Shown here piece by piece: positions 18,678-26,864 of a stretch of DNA of 64,000 bases. Each line of letters begins with the position of its first letter. The stretch's first letter is position 1. Position numbers and translations under genes: made by a program. Source of the DNA: Halomonas nitroreducens. GTDB taxonomy: Bacteria > Pseudomonadota > Gammaproteobacteria > Pseudomonadales > Halomonadaceae. The notes beneath the pieces were generated by a model that worked only from the letters and a program-made list of their open reading frames with translations, made no database searches and had not been told where the DNA came from. Location of the stretch: contig NZ_RXNS01000001.1 of the NCBI RefSeq assembly GCF_003966155.1, positions 124,001-188,000 on the forward strand, written 5' to 3'.

Positions 18678-18680
18678 CGC

Positions 18681-19448
18681 ATGGAGATCGACTGGATCAC
18701 GGTCTCGGCGCAGGTCGTCAACTTCCTGATCCTGGTCTGGCTGCTCAAGCGCTTCCTGTATCGCCCCGTACTGCGGGCCATGGACCGCCGGGAAGAGCGC
18801 ATCGCCGCGCGACTCCAGGCGGCCGGCGAGCGCGAGGCCGAGGCCGAGGCCCGGCTCGAGGACTACCAGGCTCGCAAGGCCTCGCTGGCCCGGCGGCGTG
18901 ACGAACTGCTCGAGGCGGCACAGGACGAGGCTGGCCGGTTCAAGCACCGGCTGATCGACGAGGCCCGGCAGGAGGTCGACGCGATGCGCGCCGACTGGCA
19001 GCGTCAGCTCGCGGAGGAGCGCGAGGCCTTCCTGTGCCGCCTGGGCGAGCGAGCGGTTGTCGCCCTCGAGACGATGGCCCGCCAGGCGCTGCGCGACCTG
19101 GCCGATGCCGATCTCGAGGCCAGGGTGGTCGAGACCTTCATCGGCCGGCTGACGACCCTGGATGCCGAGAGCCGCCGCCAGCTGTCGGCGCCGCAGGACC
19201 CGCTGCGTGTCGCGACGTCCTTCCCCCTTGACCCGGCCCTGGAGGCACGACTCACGGCGGCCCTCCATGAGCAGCTCGGCGCCGACCGGGCCGTCGAGGT
19301 CGTCCGCGCATCGTCGCCGCTGTGCGGCATCGAGCTGACCAGCGGCGGGCGTCGCCTGGGCTGGAGCCTGGCGGACTACCTCGAGGCGCTGCATGACCAG
19401 CTCGAGGGGGAGTTCGGTCAGCACGGCGCCCTCGGCGGCAAGGAGTAG
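18681..19448 (+). CDS. atpF: N-type ATPase subunit b (long form)
   Basis: The peripheral stalk subunit, 255 residues. One N-terminal membrane anchor (WITVSAQVVNFLILVWLLKRFLYRPVL) is followed by a long charged coiled coil to about residue 130 and then a folded C-terminal part. It is about 100 residues longer than E. coli b. N-ATPase operons lack a separate delta gene, and none is found here, so the C-terminal extension probably takes over delta's job of joining the stalk to the F1 head. Three bases separate it from atpE and from atpA. Confidence 0.92.
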   Translation: MEIDWITVSAQVVNFLILVWLLKRFLYRPVLRAMDRREERIAARLQAAGEREAEAEARLEDYQARKASLARRRDELLEAAQDEAGRFKHRLIDEARQEVDAMRADWQRQLAEEREAFLCRLGERAVVALETMARQALRDLADADLEARVVETFIGRLTTLDAESRRQLSAPQDPLRVATSFPLDPALEARLTAALHEQLGADRAVEVVRASSPLCGIELTSGGRRLGWSLADYLEALHDQLEGEFGQHGALGGKE

Positions 19449-19451
19449 CGC

Positions 19452-21026
19452 ATGCTCGAGCGTCTGCTGGATGACACCCTCGATCGCCTGGAGGCCGCGA
19501 TCGGTCGGGTCTCGCCCGCCCTGGAGCTGCAGGAGGTCGGCACGGTGGTGGAAGTCGGCGGCGGTATTGCCCGCCTCGAGGGGTTGCCCGGGGTCACCGC
19601 CGAGGAACTGGTGGCCTTCGACGGGGGCGGGCTCGGCATCGTCTTCAACCTGGCCCCCGACGCGATCGAGGTCATGTTGCTGGACGACCGACCGGAGCTG
19701 TCGGCCGGCAGCCGGGCCCGGGCCACCGGCCGGGAGGTCGACACGCCGGTGGGCGAGGCGTTGCTCGGCCGCGTGCTCGACGCCACCGGGCGTGTGCTCG
19801 ATGGCGGCGACCCCCTCGGCACCCTCGAGCGCTGGCCGGTGGAGCGGCCGGCGCCGGCGATCCTCGACCGGGCACCGGTGACCGTGCCGCTGGAGACGGG
19901 CATCAAGGCCATCGACGCCCTCATCCCCATCGGGCGGGGGCAACGCGAGCTGATCATCGGCGACCGCCAGACCGGCAAGACCTCGGTGGCCATCGATGCC
20001 ATCCTCAACCAGCGCGACAAGGGGGTGATCTGCCTCTACTGTGCCGTGGGCCAGCGGGGGACCGCCGTCTCGCGGGTCGTGGACACCCTGCGCGACCAGC
20101 AGGCCCTGCCGAACACCATCGTGCTGGTGGCGTCCGATGCCGATGCCCCGGGGCTGCGGTTCATCACGCCCTATGCCGCCATGACCATGGCGGAATACTT
20201 CATGGCCAGGGGACGCGACGTGCTGGTCGTGCTCGACGACCTGACCCGTCACGCCCGGGCTTATCGCGAACTGTCCCTGCTGGCACGGCGTCCGCCGGGC
20301 CGCGAGGCCTTCCCCGGCGATATCTTCTACATCCATTCGCGCCTGCTGGAGCGATCCACCCAGCTGGTGGAACGCCTCGGCGGTGGCTCGCTGACGGCCT
20401 TGCCGATCATCGAGACCCAGGGCCAGGACATGTCGGCCTATATCCCGACCAACCTCATCTCGATCACCGATGGCCAGGTCTATCTGTCCCCGAGCCTGTT
20501 CCACAAGGGCTTCCTGCCGGCGATCGAAGTGGGCCGCTCCGTGTCCCGGGTCGGCGGCAAGACCCAGTACCCGGCCTTTCGCCAGGTGGCCGGGGACCTG
20601 CGCCTCGCCTATGCGCAGTTCGAGGAGCTCGAGACCTTTTCCCGCTTCGCGACCCGGCTCGATGCCGCGACCCGTCAGGCTATCGAACATGGCCGTCGGG
20701 TCCGCGAGGTGCTGAAACAGCCCGAGCACCGTCCGTTTTCCGCCGGCGAGCAGCTGGTGGTGCTCAAGGCCGTCAACGAGGGGCTCCTCGATGGTCTGCC
20801 CCTCGAGCAGATCGCCGCTGCCGAGACCCGCCTCACGCGCGGGGCTCAGCAGCGGCTGCCGGCGCTCTGCGCGCAGCTGGACAGCGGGGAGCCGCTCGAG
20901 GAGGCGCAGTGGCAGCAGCTGCTGGAGGCCGCCCGGGCGGTGCTGGGCGAGGCCGCCGGAGCCGCCAAGGGAGGACCAGATGGAATCGCTGGAGAGACTG
21001 CAGGGACAGCGCGAGACGCTGGATGA
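19452..21026 (+). CDS. atpA: N-type ATPase F1 subunit alpha
   Basis: The non-catalytic nucleotide-binding subunit, 524 residues. It has the Walker A loop GDRQTGKTS at about residue 170, TAMTMAEYFMARGRDVLVVLDDLTRHARAYRELSLLARRPPGREAFPGDIFYIHSRLLER (the conserved alpha core), and the C-terminal helical domain. It is somewhat longer than usual because of an Ala/Gly-rich tail that overlaps atpG by 47 bases. With six F1 subunits arranged alpha3beta3 it forms the head of the enzyme. Confidence 0.95.
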   Translation: MLERLLDDTLDRLEAAIGRVSPALELQEVGTVVEVGGGIARLEGLPGVTAEELVAFDGGGLGIVFNLAPDAIEVMLLDDRPELSAGSRARATGREVDTPVGEALLGRVLDATGRVLDGGDPLGTLERWPVERPAPAILDRAPVTVPLETGIKAIDALIPIGRGQRELIIGDRQTGKTSVAIDAILNQRDKGVICLYCAVGQRGTAVSRVVDTLRDQQALPNTIVLVASDADAPGLRFITPYAAMTMAEYFMARGRDVLVVLDDLTRHARAYRELSLLARRPPGREAFPGDIFYIHSRLLERSTQLVERLGGGSLTALPIIETQGQDMSAYIPTNLISITDGQVYLSPSLFHKGFLPAIEVGRSVSRVGGKTQYPAFRQVAGDLRLAYAQFEELETFSRFATRLDAATRQAIEHGRRVREVLKQPEHRPFSAGEQLVVLKAVNEGLLDGLPLEQIAAAETRLTRGAQQRLPALCAQLDSGEPLEEAQWQQLLEAARAVLGEAAGAAKGGPDGIAGETAGTARDAG

Positions 21027-21867
21027 GCTGCGTACCATCGTCAAGACGATGAAGTCGCTGTCCACGGCGAGTATCCGCCAGTACGAGCAGGCCGTGGTGG
21101 CCCTCGCCGACTATGACCGTACCGTGGAGCTGGGGCTGCAGGCCGTCCTCCGCGACCTGCCGTCGCCGCCCGAACTCGACCACGCCGCCCGTCAGCCGGC
21201 CTCCCTGGGTGTCATCGTGTTCGGCTCCGATCATGGCCTGTGTGGGCGGTTCAACGAGGATATCACCGATTTCTGCCTGGCATGGCTGGCCGAGCGGGCA
21301 CCGCCTCCTGCCTCCCTGCGACTGCTTGCCGTCGGCGCCCGGGCTGCGGACAACCTCGCGCGGGCCGGCCGGGAGGTCGACCGGGTGGTGCCGCTGCCCG
21401 GTTCGGTAGGACGCATCTCGACGATGGTCCAGGACCTGCTGGCGCGAATCGATGCCTGGCAGCAGGCGGGCATCACCCATGTCGAGCTGTTCCATCACCG
21501 GCATGCCGGCGGCAGTCGCTACCAGCCCGTCGCGCTCACCCTGCTGCCCGTGGACCTGCGCCGCTTCCTGCGCCGCGATGCCCCTCCCTGGCCCTCGCGG
21601 CGTCTGCCCAGCTTCCGCATGTCGCGTGAAGCCCTGTTGCGACGCCTGGTCGGCCAGTACCTGTTCGTGTCGCTGTTTCGGGCCTGTGCCGAATCCCAGG
21701 CCAGCGAGCACGCCAGCCGGCGGGCCGCCATGCAGGCGGCGCAGCGCAACCTGGATGAGCGCATCGAAGACGTCACCCAGGGGTTCCGCCGAGCCCGTCA
21801 GGCGGTGATCACCGCCGAGCTGCTGGACGTGGTGGCCGGTTTCGAGGTGGTCGCCGGCGAGCGATAG
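20980..21867 (+). CDS. atpG: N-type ATPase subunit gamma
   Basis: The central shaft subunit, 295 residues. The N-terminal helix LQGQRETLDELRTIVKTMKSLSTASIRQYEQAV and the C-terminal helix ASRRAAMQAAQRNLDERIEDVTQGFRRARQAVITAELLDVVAG form the rotor coiled coil. The central domain contains VIVFGSDHGLCGRFNEDI. The chosen ATG has GGGAGGA upstream and overlaps the atpA tail. It is the last gene of the operon. The 141 bases before the next gene hold no clear terminator, so read-through into the antiporter is possible. Confidence 0.94.
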   Translation: MESLERLQGQRETLDELRTIVKTMKSLSTASIRQYEQAVVALADYDRTVELGLQAVLRDLPSPPELDHAARQPASLGVIVFGSDHGLCGRFNEDITDFCLAWLAERAPPPASLRLLAVGARAADNLARAGREVDRVVPLPGSVGRISTMVQDLLARIDAWQQAGITHVELFHHRHAGGSRYQPVALTLLPVDLRRFLRRDAPPWPSRRLPSFRMSREALLRRLVGQYLFVSLFRACAESQASEHASRRAAMQAAQRNLDERIEDVTQGFRRARQAVITAELLDVVAGFEVVAGER

Positions 21868-22008
21868 CGTGCCGTGCGTCCCTTGAGACAGGGCAATACG
21901 CCGGGCCGGCCGCCATGCTAGCCTCTCGTTGAGCCGTCGGGCCCTTGGCACGCCGGGGCGCGGCATGCTGCTATCGCCGTATCGACCGCCACAGGAACAC
22001 AAGGACGA

Positions 22009-23214
22009 GTGATTGACACGACCATGACCCGGGTGCTCAGCGACCTGCCGCCAACGTCGGGGGCCCTGATCCTGTTGGGCGTGCTGCTGTCCTCGAGCAT
22101 CTTCGCCGATGCCGTGGCGAGCCGCACCCGGCTGCCGCGCATCTCCCTGCTGGTAATGGTGGGGGTGGGCGTGGCCGTGGTGCAGCAGCTGTGGCTGGAG
22201 GCTCCGGATGCCCGTCCCTTGAACGGGCTCGGCGAGCCCCTGGTGCAGGTGGCCCTGGTGATGGTGGCCTTCCTGCTGGGCGGCGAGCTGACCCTCGAGC
22301 GCCTGCGGCTGACCGGGCCGCTGATCCTGATCGTCTCGCTGTCGGTCATCGTGGTGGGCGCGCTCGCGGTCGGCCTTGGCCTGCTGGCGCTGGGCTTTCC
22401 CCTGGTGGTGGCGGTCTCGCTGGCCGCCATCTCGGTGGCCACCGACCCGGCGGCGGTCCAGGAAACGGTGCATGCCAGCGGCGACACCCGCCTGCGAGCG
22501 CGGCTGCTGCTGGGCATCGTGGCCATCGATGATGGCTGGGGGATTGTCGTCTTCGGCCTGGCCATGTCGGCGCTGGGTTGGACGCTGACCGGTGCCGGCG
22601 GGGGTGAGCGGGCGCTGCTCGAGGCGGCCTGGGAACTGGGCGGCGCCGTGATGCTCGGCACGCTGATCGGCCTGCCCGCTTCCTGGTTGACCGGCCGCCT
22701 GGCTGCGGGCGAGCCGACCCAGGTCGAGGCCATCGCCCTGATCCTGCTGCTGGCTGGCGTGTCGTCCTGGCTCGGCGTTTCGTCGCTGCTGGCTGCCATG
22801 GTCACCGGGGTGCTGGTGGCCAACCTGTCGCGCCATCACACCCGCTCGTTCAACGAGATCGAGCACATCGAGTGGCCCTTCCTGGTATTCTTCTTCGTGC
22901 TGTCCGGGGCCAGCGTGGATCTCTATCGCCTCGACGAGGCCCTGGGGCTGACCCTGGCCTATATCCTGCTGCGCCTCGCCGGCCGCATGCTCGGCGGCCT
23001 GCTGGGCGTGCGCCTGGCCCGGGAACGCCAGGCCGACCTGCCGCGCAATATCGGCCTGGCACTGACGCCGCAGGCCGGGGTGGCCATGGGCATGGCCCTG
23101 CTGGCCGCCGAGCGTTTCCCCGAGCATGGCGTGGCCCTGCTCTCCACCGTGGTCGGCTCGACGGTGGTCTTCGAGATCCTGGGGCCGGTGCTGGTGCGTC
23201 GCGTGCTGCGTTGA
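22009..23214 (+). CDS. Cation:proton antiporter (CPA family)
   Basis: A 401-residue polytopic membrane protein with about 12 spans, resembling NhaP/KefB-type monovalent cation:proton antiporters. Useful marks are MVAFLLGGELTLERLR, the ion-site-like block SLAAISVATDPAAVQETVHAS, IVAIDDGWGIVVFGLA (paired acidic residues in a membrane helix) and a C-terminal GLALTPQAGVAMGMALLA. A GTG start at 22009 follows AAGGACGA, and an ATG at 22024 is the alternative. It follows the N-ATPase operon in the same direction with a 141-base gap, which suggests a shared role in Na+ or pH balance. The transported ion is not certain. Confidence 0.85.
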   Translation: MIDTTMTRVLSDLPPTSGALILLGVLLSSSIFADAVASRTRLPRISLLVMVGVGVAVVQQLWLEAPDARPLNGLGEPLVQVALVMVAFLLGGELTLERLRLTGPLILIVSLSVIVVGALAVGLGLLALGFPLVVAVSLAAISVATDPAAVQETVHASGDTRLRARLLLGIVAIDDGWGIVVFGLAMSALGWTLTGAGGGERALLEAAWELGGAVMLGTLIGLPASWLTGRLAAGEPTQVEAIALILLLAGVSSWLGVSSLLAAMVTGVLVANLSRHHTRSFNEIEHIEWPFLVFFFVLSGASVDLYRLDEALGLTLAYILLRLAGRMLGGLLGVRLARERQADLPRNIGLALTPQAGVAMGMALLAAERFPEHGVALLSTVVGSTVVFEILGPVLVRRVLR

Positions 23215-23218
23215 GCCC

Positions 23219-25426
23219 TCAGTGGTGGCGGGAACGGAGCAGGCGCAGGCCATTGGCCACCACCAGCAGGCTGGCACCCATGTCGGCGAAGACCGCCATC
23301 CACAGGGTCGCCTGGCCGGTGAAGGCGAGCACCATGAATACCGCCTTGAGGCCGAGGGCGACGACGATGTTCTGGACCAGCACGGCGCGGGTGGCCCGCG
23401 ACAGCCGCAGGAAGGTCGACAGTTTGCCCAGATCGTCGTCCATCAGTGCCACGTCGGCGGTCTCGATGGCCACGTCGCTGCCGGCCGCGCCCATGGCGAA
23501 GCCGATGTCCGCCCGGGCCAGCGCCGGGGCATCGTTGATGCCGTCGCCGACCATGCCGGTCACTCCCCGGCTCGCGCAGGCCTCGATGGCGGCCAGCTTG
23601 TCCTCGGGCAGCAGCTCCCCCCTGGCCTCATCGATGCCGGCCTCGGCGGCGATGGCGGCCACCGCCTGTCGGTTGTCGCCGGAGAGCATCAGGGTCTTCA
23701 CGCCTTTGTCATGCAGCGCCCGGATGGCGGCGACGCTGGTGGGCTTGAGGGGATCCCGCACGGCAAACAGCGCCAGCACGCGCTGGGTGTCGCCGAGCGC
23801 GACCACGCTGGCGCCGTCGCGCTCCAGGGCTTCCAGGCGTGCCTCGAGCGCCTCGCTGGCCAGGCCGCGTTCGGCCATCAGCCGGCGATTGCCCAGCCAC
23901 AGGGCGGTCCCGGCCAGCTCGCCTTCCACCCCCAGCCCCGGGCGCTCGCGGACGGACGCGACGCCGTCTTCCCCGGCCAGGGTCGCGAGGGCGTCGTACA
24001 GGGCCCGGGACACCGGATGCGTCGACCGCCCGGCGAGACTGGCGGCCTGGTGGGCGAGGCGTGCCTGTCCGGCCGCATCGAGGTCATCGTCCAGGGCCGC
24101 CCAGTGGGCCAGGCGGGGCTGGCCCTGGGTCAGGGTGCCGGTCTTGTCGAGGGCCAGCCAGGCAAGCCGGCGGCCCTGTTCGAGGAAGCGCCCGCCCTTG
24201 ATGAGGATGCCCGCCCGGGCGGCGGCGGAGAGGCCGCTGACGATGCTCACCGGCGTGGAGATCACCAGGGCGCAGGGGCAGGCGATGACCAGCAGCACCA
24301 GGGCCCGGTAGACGCCGTCCAGCCAGGCGCCGGGAAACAGCAGCGGCCAGGCGACGGCCGTGAGGACGGCGAGGCCCAGCACCGCCGGGGTATAGACGGC
24401 GGCGAAGCGGTCGATGAAGCGCTGGGTAGGGGCGCGGCTGGCCTGGGCCTGCTCCACGGCGTGGATGATGCGGGCCAGGGTGGTGTCATCGGCGGGTCGG
24501 GTGGTGCGGTAGTCGAAGTCGCCGTGGCGGTTGATGGTGCCGGCGAAGACCGCCTCGCCCGGCCCCTTGTCGTGGGGCAGGCTCTCGCCGGTGATCGGCG
24601 ACTCGTCCAGGGTCGGCTCGCCGCGCACGATCTCGCCGTCCAGCGGCAGCCGCTCGCCGGGCAGGATGCGGACCAGCTCGCCCACGGCGACGCCCTCGGC
24701 GGCGACCATCTCCCAGTCGCCGTCCGGGGTCTGCTGGCGGGCCTGGTCGGGGGCGCTGTCCAGCAGCTCGCGGATTGCCCGGCGGGCGCGGTCCAGGGAG
24801 CGGGCCTCGATGCGCTCGGCCAGGGTGAAGAGCACCATCACCATGGCGGCCTCGGCCCAGTGGCCGATCAGCAGGGCGCCGGTCACGGCGACGCTCATCA
24901 GGGCGTTGATGTTGAGGCTGCGATGGCGCAGGGCCACCCAGCCCTTGCGCCAGGTGGGCAGGCCGACCAGGCCGATGGCGGCGAGCGCCAGCAGCGCCGC
25001 GCCCCAGGTCGCGCCCGGCCAGGGCGTCCAGCCGACCAGCTCGGCCGCCAGGGCCAGGCCGGCGGCCAGCCACAGCGTGCCCCAGCGCTCGCCCTGGGCC
25101 GTCGGGGCCTGGTCGGCCGCGTTGCCGGTCTCCAGCGGCTGAGGCGTCATGCCCAGCGCGCGGATGCACGCCGCCAGGGCCTGGGGGTCGGCCCCCCGGT
25201 GATGGATGCTCAGCACCCGGCCCATCAGGTCGAAGTCCAGGGCGGCCACCCCGGGCGCATCGGCCAGGGCCTTGCGCAACAGGGCCTCCTCGGTAGGACA
25301 GTCCATCTCCTGGATGCGCAGGCGCAGGGTCACGGTACCTGCCGGGGCGCACGGTGCCTCGGGCGGGGTGGAGGGGGACTGGGCGCCGCAGCAGGTGTCC
25401 CGGGCGGGCGAATGGGCATCGGACAT
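23219..25426 (-). CDS. Heavy-metal P1B-type ATPase (Zn/Cd/Pb efflux)
   Basis: An inner-membrane metal efflux pump of 735 residues. A Cys-rich N-terminus (DTCCG) is followed by a heavy-metal domain with MDCPTEEALL, then eight membrane spans with the CPC ion motif in ACPCALVISTPVSI, the phosphorylation site DKTGTLTQG, and GDGINDAPALARADIGFAMG. The CPC motif with the MDCPTEE-type domain and the neighbouring CadR-like regulator point to Zn(II)/Cd(II)/Pb(II) rather than copper. The ATG at 25426 has GAGGGAG upstream. A longer open frame is not needed. It is transcribed from the MerR-type promoter in the divergent gap. Confidence 0.94.
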   Translation of the reverse strand: MSDAHSPARDTCCGAQSPSTPPEAPCAPAGTVTLRLRIQEMDCPTEEALLRKALADAPGVAALDFDLMGRVLSIHHRGADPQALAACIRALGMTPQPLETGNAADQAPTAQGERWGTLWLAAGLALAAELVGWTPWPGATWGAALLALAAIGLVGLPTWRKGWVALRHRSLNINALMSVAVTGALLIGHWAEAAMVMVLFTLAERIEARSLDRARRAIRELLDSAPDQARQQTPDGDWEMVAAEGVAVGELVRILPGERLPLDGEIVRGEPTLDESPITGESLPHDKGPGEAVFAGTINRHGDFDYRTTRPADDTTLARIIHAVEQAQASRAPTQRFIDRFAAVYTPAVLGLAVLTAVAWPLLFPGAWLDGVYRALVLLVIACPCALVISTPVSIVSGLSAAARAGILIKGGRFLEQGRRLAWLALDKTGTLTQGQPRLAHWAALDDDLDAAGQARLAHQAASLAGRSTHPVSRALYDALATLAGEDGVASVRERPGLGVEGELAGTALWLGNRRLMAERGLASEALEARLEALERDGASVVALGDTQRVLALFAVRDPLKPTSVAAIRALHDKGVKTLMLSGDNRQAVAAIAAEAGIDEARGELLPEDKLAAIEACASRGVTGMVGDGINDAPALARADIGFAMGAAGSDVAIETADVALMDDDLGKLSTFLRLSRATRAVLVQNIVVALGLKAVFMVLAFTGQATLWMAVFADMGASLLVVANGLRLLRSRHH

Positions 25427-25455
25427 CGTGAACTCCCTCGGTCGTGTCTTGCCCC

Positions 25456-25486
25456 ATGACAAACCCTGTAGGCAGTATAGGGTCAA
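25456..25486 (-). promoter_or_regulatory. MerR-type promoter and operator of the metal pump
   Basis: On the minus strand a -35 TTGACC (25481-25486) and a -10 TGTCAT (25456-25461) are separated by 19 bases, the long spacer that MerR regulators correct by twisting DNA. The spacer holds a near-perfect dyad with arms ACCCTGTA (25463-25470) and TATAGGGT (25476-25483) around GGCAG. This is as expected for CadR/PbrR/ZntR sites. Confidence 0.85.
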
Positions 25487-25507
25487 GTCCTACCGGGAGC
25501 CTGAGCC

Positions 25508-25966
25508 ATGAAGATCGGCCAACTGGCACGACGCACGGGTTGCCGCGTCGTCACCATCCGCTACTACGAGCGTGAGGGGCTGCTGCCCGAACCCGCCCGC
25601 AGCGAGGCCAACTACCGCCTCTATGGCGAGGCCCACGCCGAGCGGCTGGCCTTCATCCGCCACTGCCGGGCGCTGGACATGACCCTGGACGAGATCCGCG
25701 CCCTGCTGGACTGCCACGACCATCCCGAGCGTCCCTGCCAGGATGTCAATGACCTGATCGATGCCCACCTCGACCATGTGGCGGGTCGCATCGCCCAGCT
25801 GCAGGCCCTGGAACACGCCCTGGAAGCACTGCGGGCTCGCTGCCAGGAGCCGCGGTCGGCTGGCGAATGCGGCATCCTCGAGGCGCTGGCGCACGCGTCG
25901 CCGGTAGCGTCGAGCGCCGCGGAGGCTCGGGACGACCATGTCCCGGGGGTGCATCCCCGGGTGTGA
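25508..25966 (+). CDS. cadR: MerR-family regulator, CadR/PbrR type
   Basis: A 152-residue MerR-type activator. The N-terminal winged helix (MKIGQLARRTGCRVVTIRYYEREGLLPEPARSEANYRLY) is followed by a coiled coil and a metal site with Cys69 and Cys77 in LLDCHDHPERPCQDVN, and Cys112 and Cys121 in RARCQEPRSAGECGIL. These correspond to the conserved cysteines of CadR/PbrR proteins sensing Cd(II) or Pb(II). It is divergent from the P-type ATPase across an 81-base gap holding the 19-bp-spacer promoter, so it very likely activates the pump. A His at the end (HPRV) is short compared with the His-rich tail of some CadR proteins. Confidence 0.92.
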   Translation: MKIGQLARRTGCRVVTIRYYEREGLLPEPARSEANYRLYGEAHAERLAFIRHCRALDMTLDEIRALLDCHDHPERPCQDVNDLIDAHLDHVAGRIAQLQALEHALEALRARCQEPRSAGECGILEALAHASPVASSAAEARDDHVPGVHPRV

Positions 25967-25979
25967 GCCCACGGGCCGT

Positions 25980-26756
25980 TCAGGCGTCGGGGGTGTCGAA
26001 GTGCTTCTGCACCAGCGCATCGTATGTGCCGTCCGCCTTCAGGGCGGCCAGGGCCTCGTTGAAGCGCTCGGCCAGCTTGCGGTCACGCTGGCGAAAGGCC
26101 ACGCCCACGCCCTGAGCGAAGTAGCGATCCGGCTCGCGGACCAGCTCGCCAAGCCGCTGGAAGTCGCTGGTGGCCTGGTCGATCTGCACGAAGGACTGGG
26201 CGGTGGGGTATTCCATGAAGGCCAGGTCGAGGCGCTCGGCGCGCATGTCGGTCACCACGTCGGCCCAGCTGGCGTAGCGCCGGATCTCGACGCTGTCGCC
26301 GTAGAGGTCGGTGACGTATTCGTCCTGGAGGGTCGCGATCTGGACCCCGACGACCTTGCCCGACAGGCTGGCCGTGTCGGCGACGTCGATCTCGCTGCCG
26401 TCACGGGCCACCCAGACGCTGGGCATCCGGAAATAGCTGTCCGAGAACAGCACCTGGCGCCGCCGCACCTCGGAGATGGTCATGGCCGACATGATGGCGT
26501 CGTACTTGCGCGCCCGCAGCCCGGGAATCAGGCCGTCCCAGCTCTGCACAACCCATTCGCACTCGCGTTCCAGGTAGTCGCAGATGGCGTTGCCCAGCTC
26601 GATATCGAAGCCGGCCAGGCTGCCGTCGGGGCGGGTGTACTCGAAGGGCTTGTAGGGCACGTCGGCGGCCAGGCGCAGGGGTTCCTCGGCCTGGGCGGAG
26701 GAGGCCAGCAGCCCGGCGCCCAGCACCGCGGCCAGCAGTCGGATGGAATGACGCAT
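25980..26756 (-). CDS. Periplasmic polar amino acid-binding protein (paralogue 1)
   Basis: A secreted ABC solute-binding protein of 258 residues with a cleavable signal peptide (MRHSIRLLAAVLGAGLLASSAQA, cut before EEPLRL). The family 3 fold shows as LRLAADVPYKPFEYTRPDGSLAGFDIELGNAICDYL and WDGLIPGLRARKYDAIMSAMTISEVRRRQVLFSDSY. It is closely similar to the two binding proteins at 28222 and 29310. It is separated from the rest of the cluster by the IadA-like gene and has its own 108-base AT-rich upstream region, so it may be transcribed alone. No permease accompanies it, so it probably delivers to the permeases at 30-31.6 kb. Confidence 0.9.
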   Translation of the reverse strand: MRHSIRLLAAVLGAGLLASSAQAEEPLRLAADVPYKPFEYTRPDGSLAGFDIELGNAICDYLERECEWVVQSWDGLIPGLRARKYDAIMSAMTISEVRRRQVLFSDSYFRMPSVWVARDGSEIDVADTASLSGKVVGVQIATLQDEYVTDLYGDSVEIRRYASWADVVTDMRAERLDLAFMEYPTAQSFVQIDQATSDFQRLGELVREPDRYFAQGVGVAFRQRDRKLAERFNEALAALKADGTYDALVQKHFDTPDA

Positions 26757-26846
26757 GAGGGATCTCGCGAAATCGGGATAGGTCAGAAAAATATACTGAG
26801 ATAATCAGATATACCATTAGATGATACCGATATGTCGCGCTATTTC

Positions 26847-26861
26847 CAGTCGTGGCGACTG
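26847..26861 (-). terminator. Weak hairpin after the IadA-like gene
   Basis: CAGTCG, TGG, CGACTG is a perfect 6-bp stem a few bases past the stop codon of the minus-strand hydrolase. It lacks a T-run and may be only a weak terminator. The remaining AT-rich stretch 26785-26830 also contains a CTGA, five bases, TCAG dyad (26796-26808) and is the likely promoter zone of the binding protein at 26756. Confidence 0.35.
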
Positions 26862-26864
26862 CCT

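Noticed and set aside
18294..21065. 923-codon open frame on the minus strand
   Set aside because: It lies opposite the well-supported atpE, atpF and atpA genes, has a biased Arg/Gly/Gln/His composition typical of antisense reading of GC-rich genes, and shows no recognisable domain.
20833..23277. 814-codon minus-strand open frame
   Set aside because: It is the antisense shadow of atpG and the cation/proton antiporter and contains long Gln/His/Gly runs with no family features.
23126..25459. 777-codon plus-strand open frame
   Set aside because: Antisense to the metal P-type ATPase, composed mostly of Gly/Gln/Asp/Ala repeats, without a ribosome-binding site or a recognisable domain.
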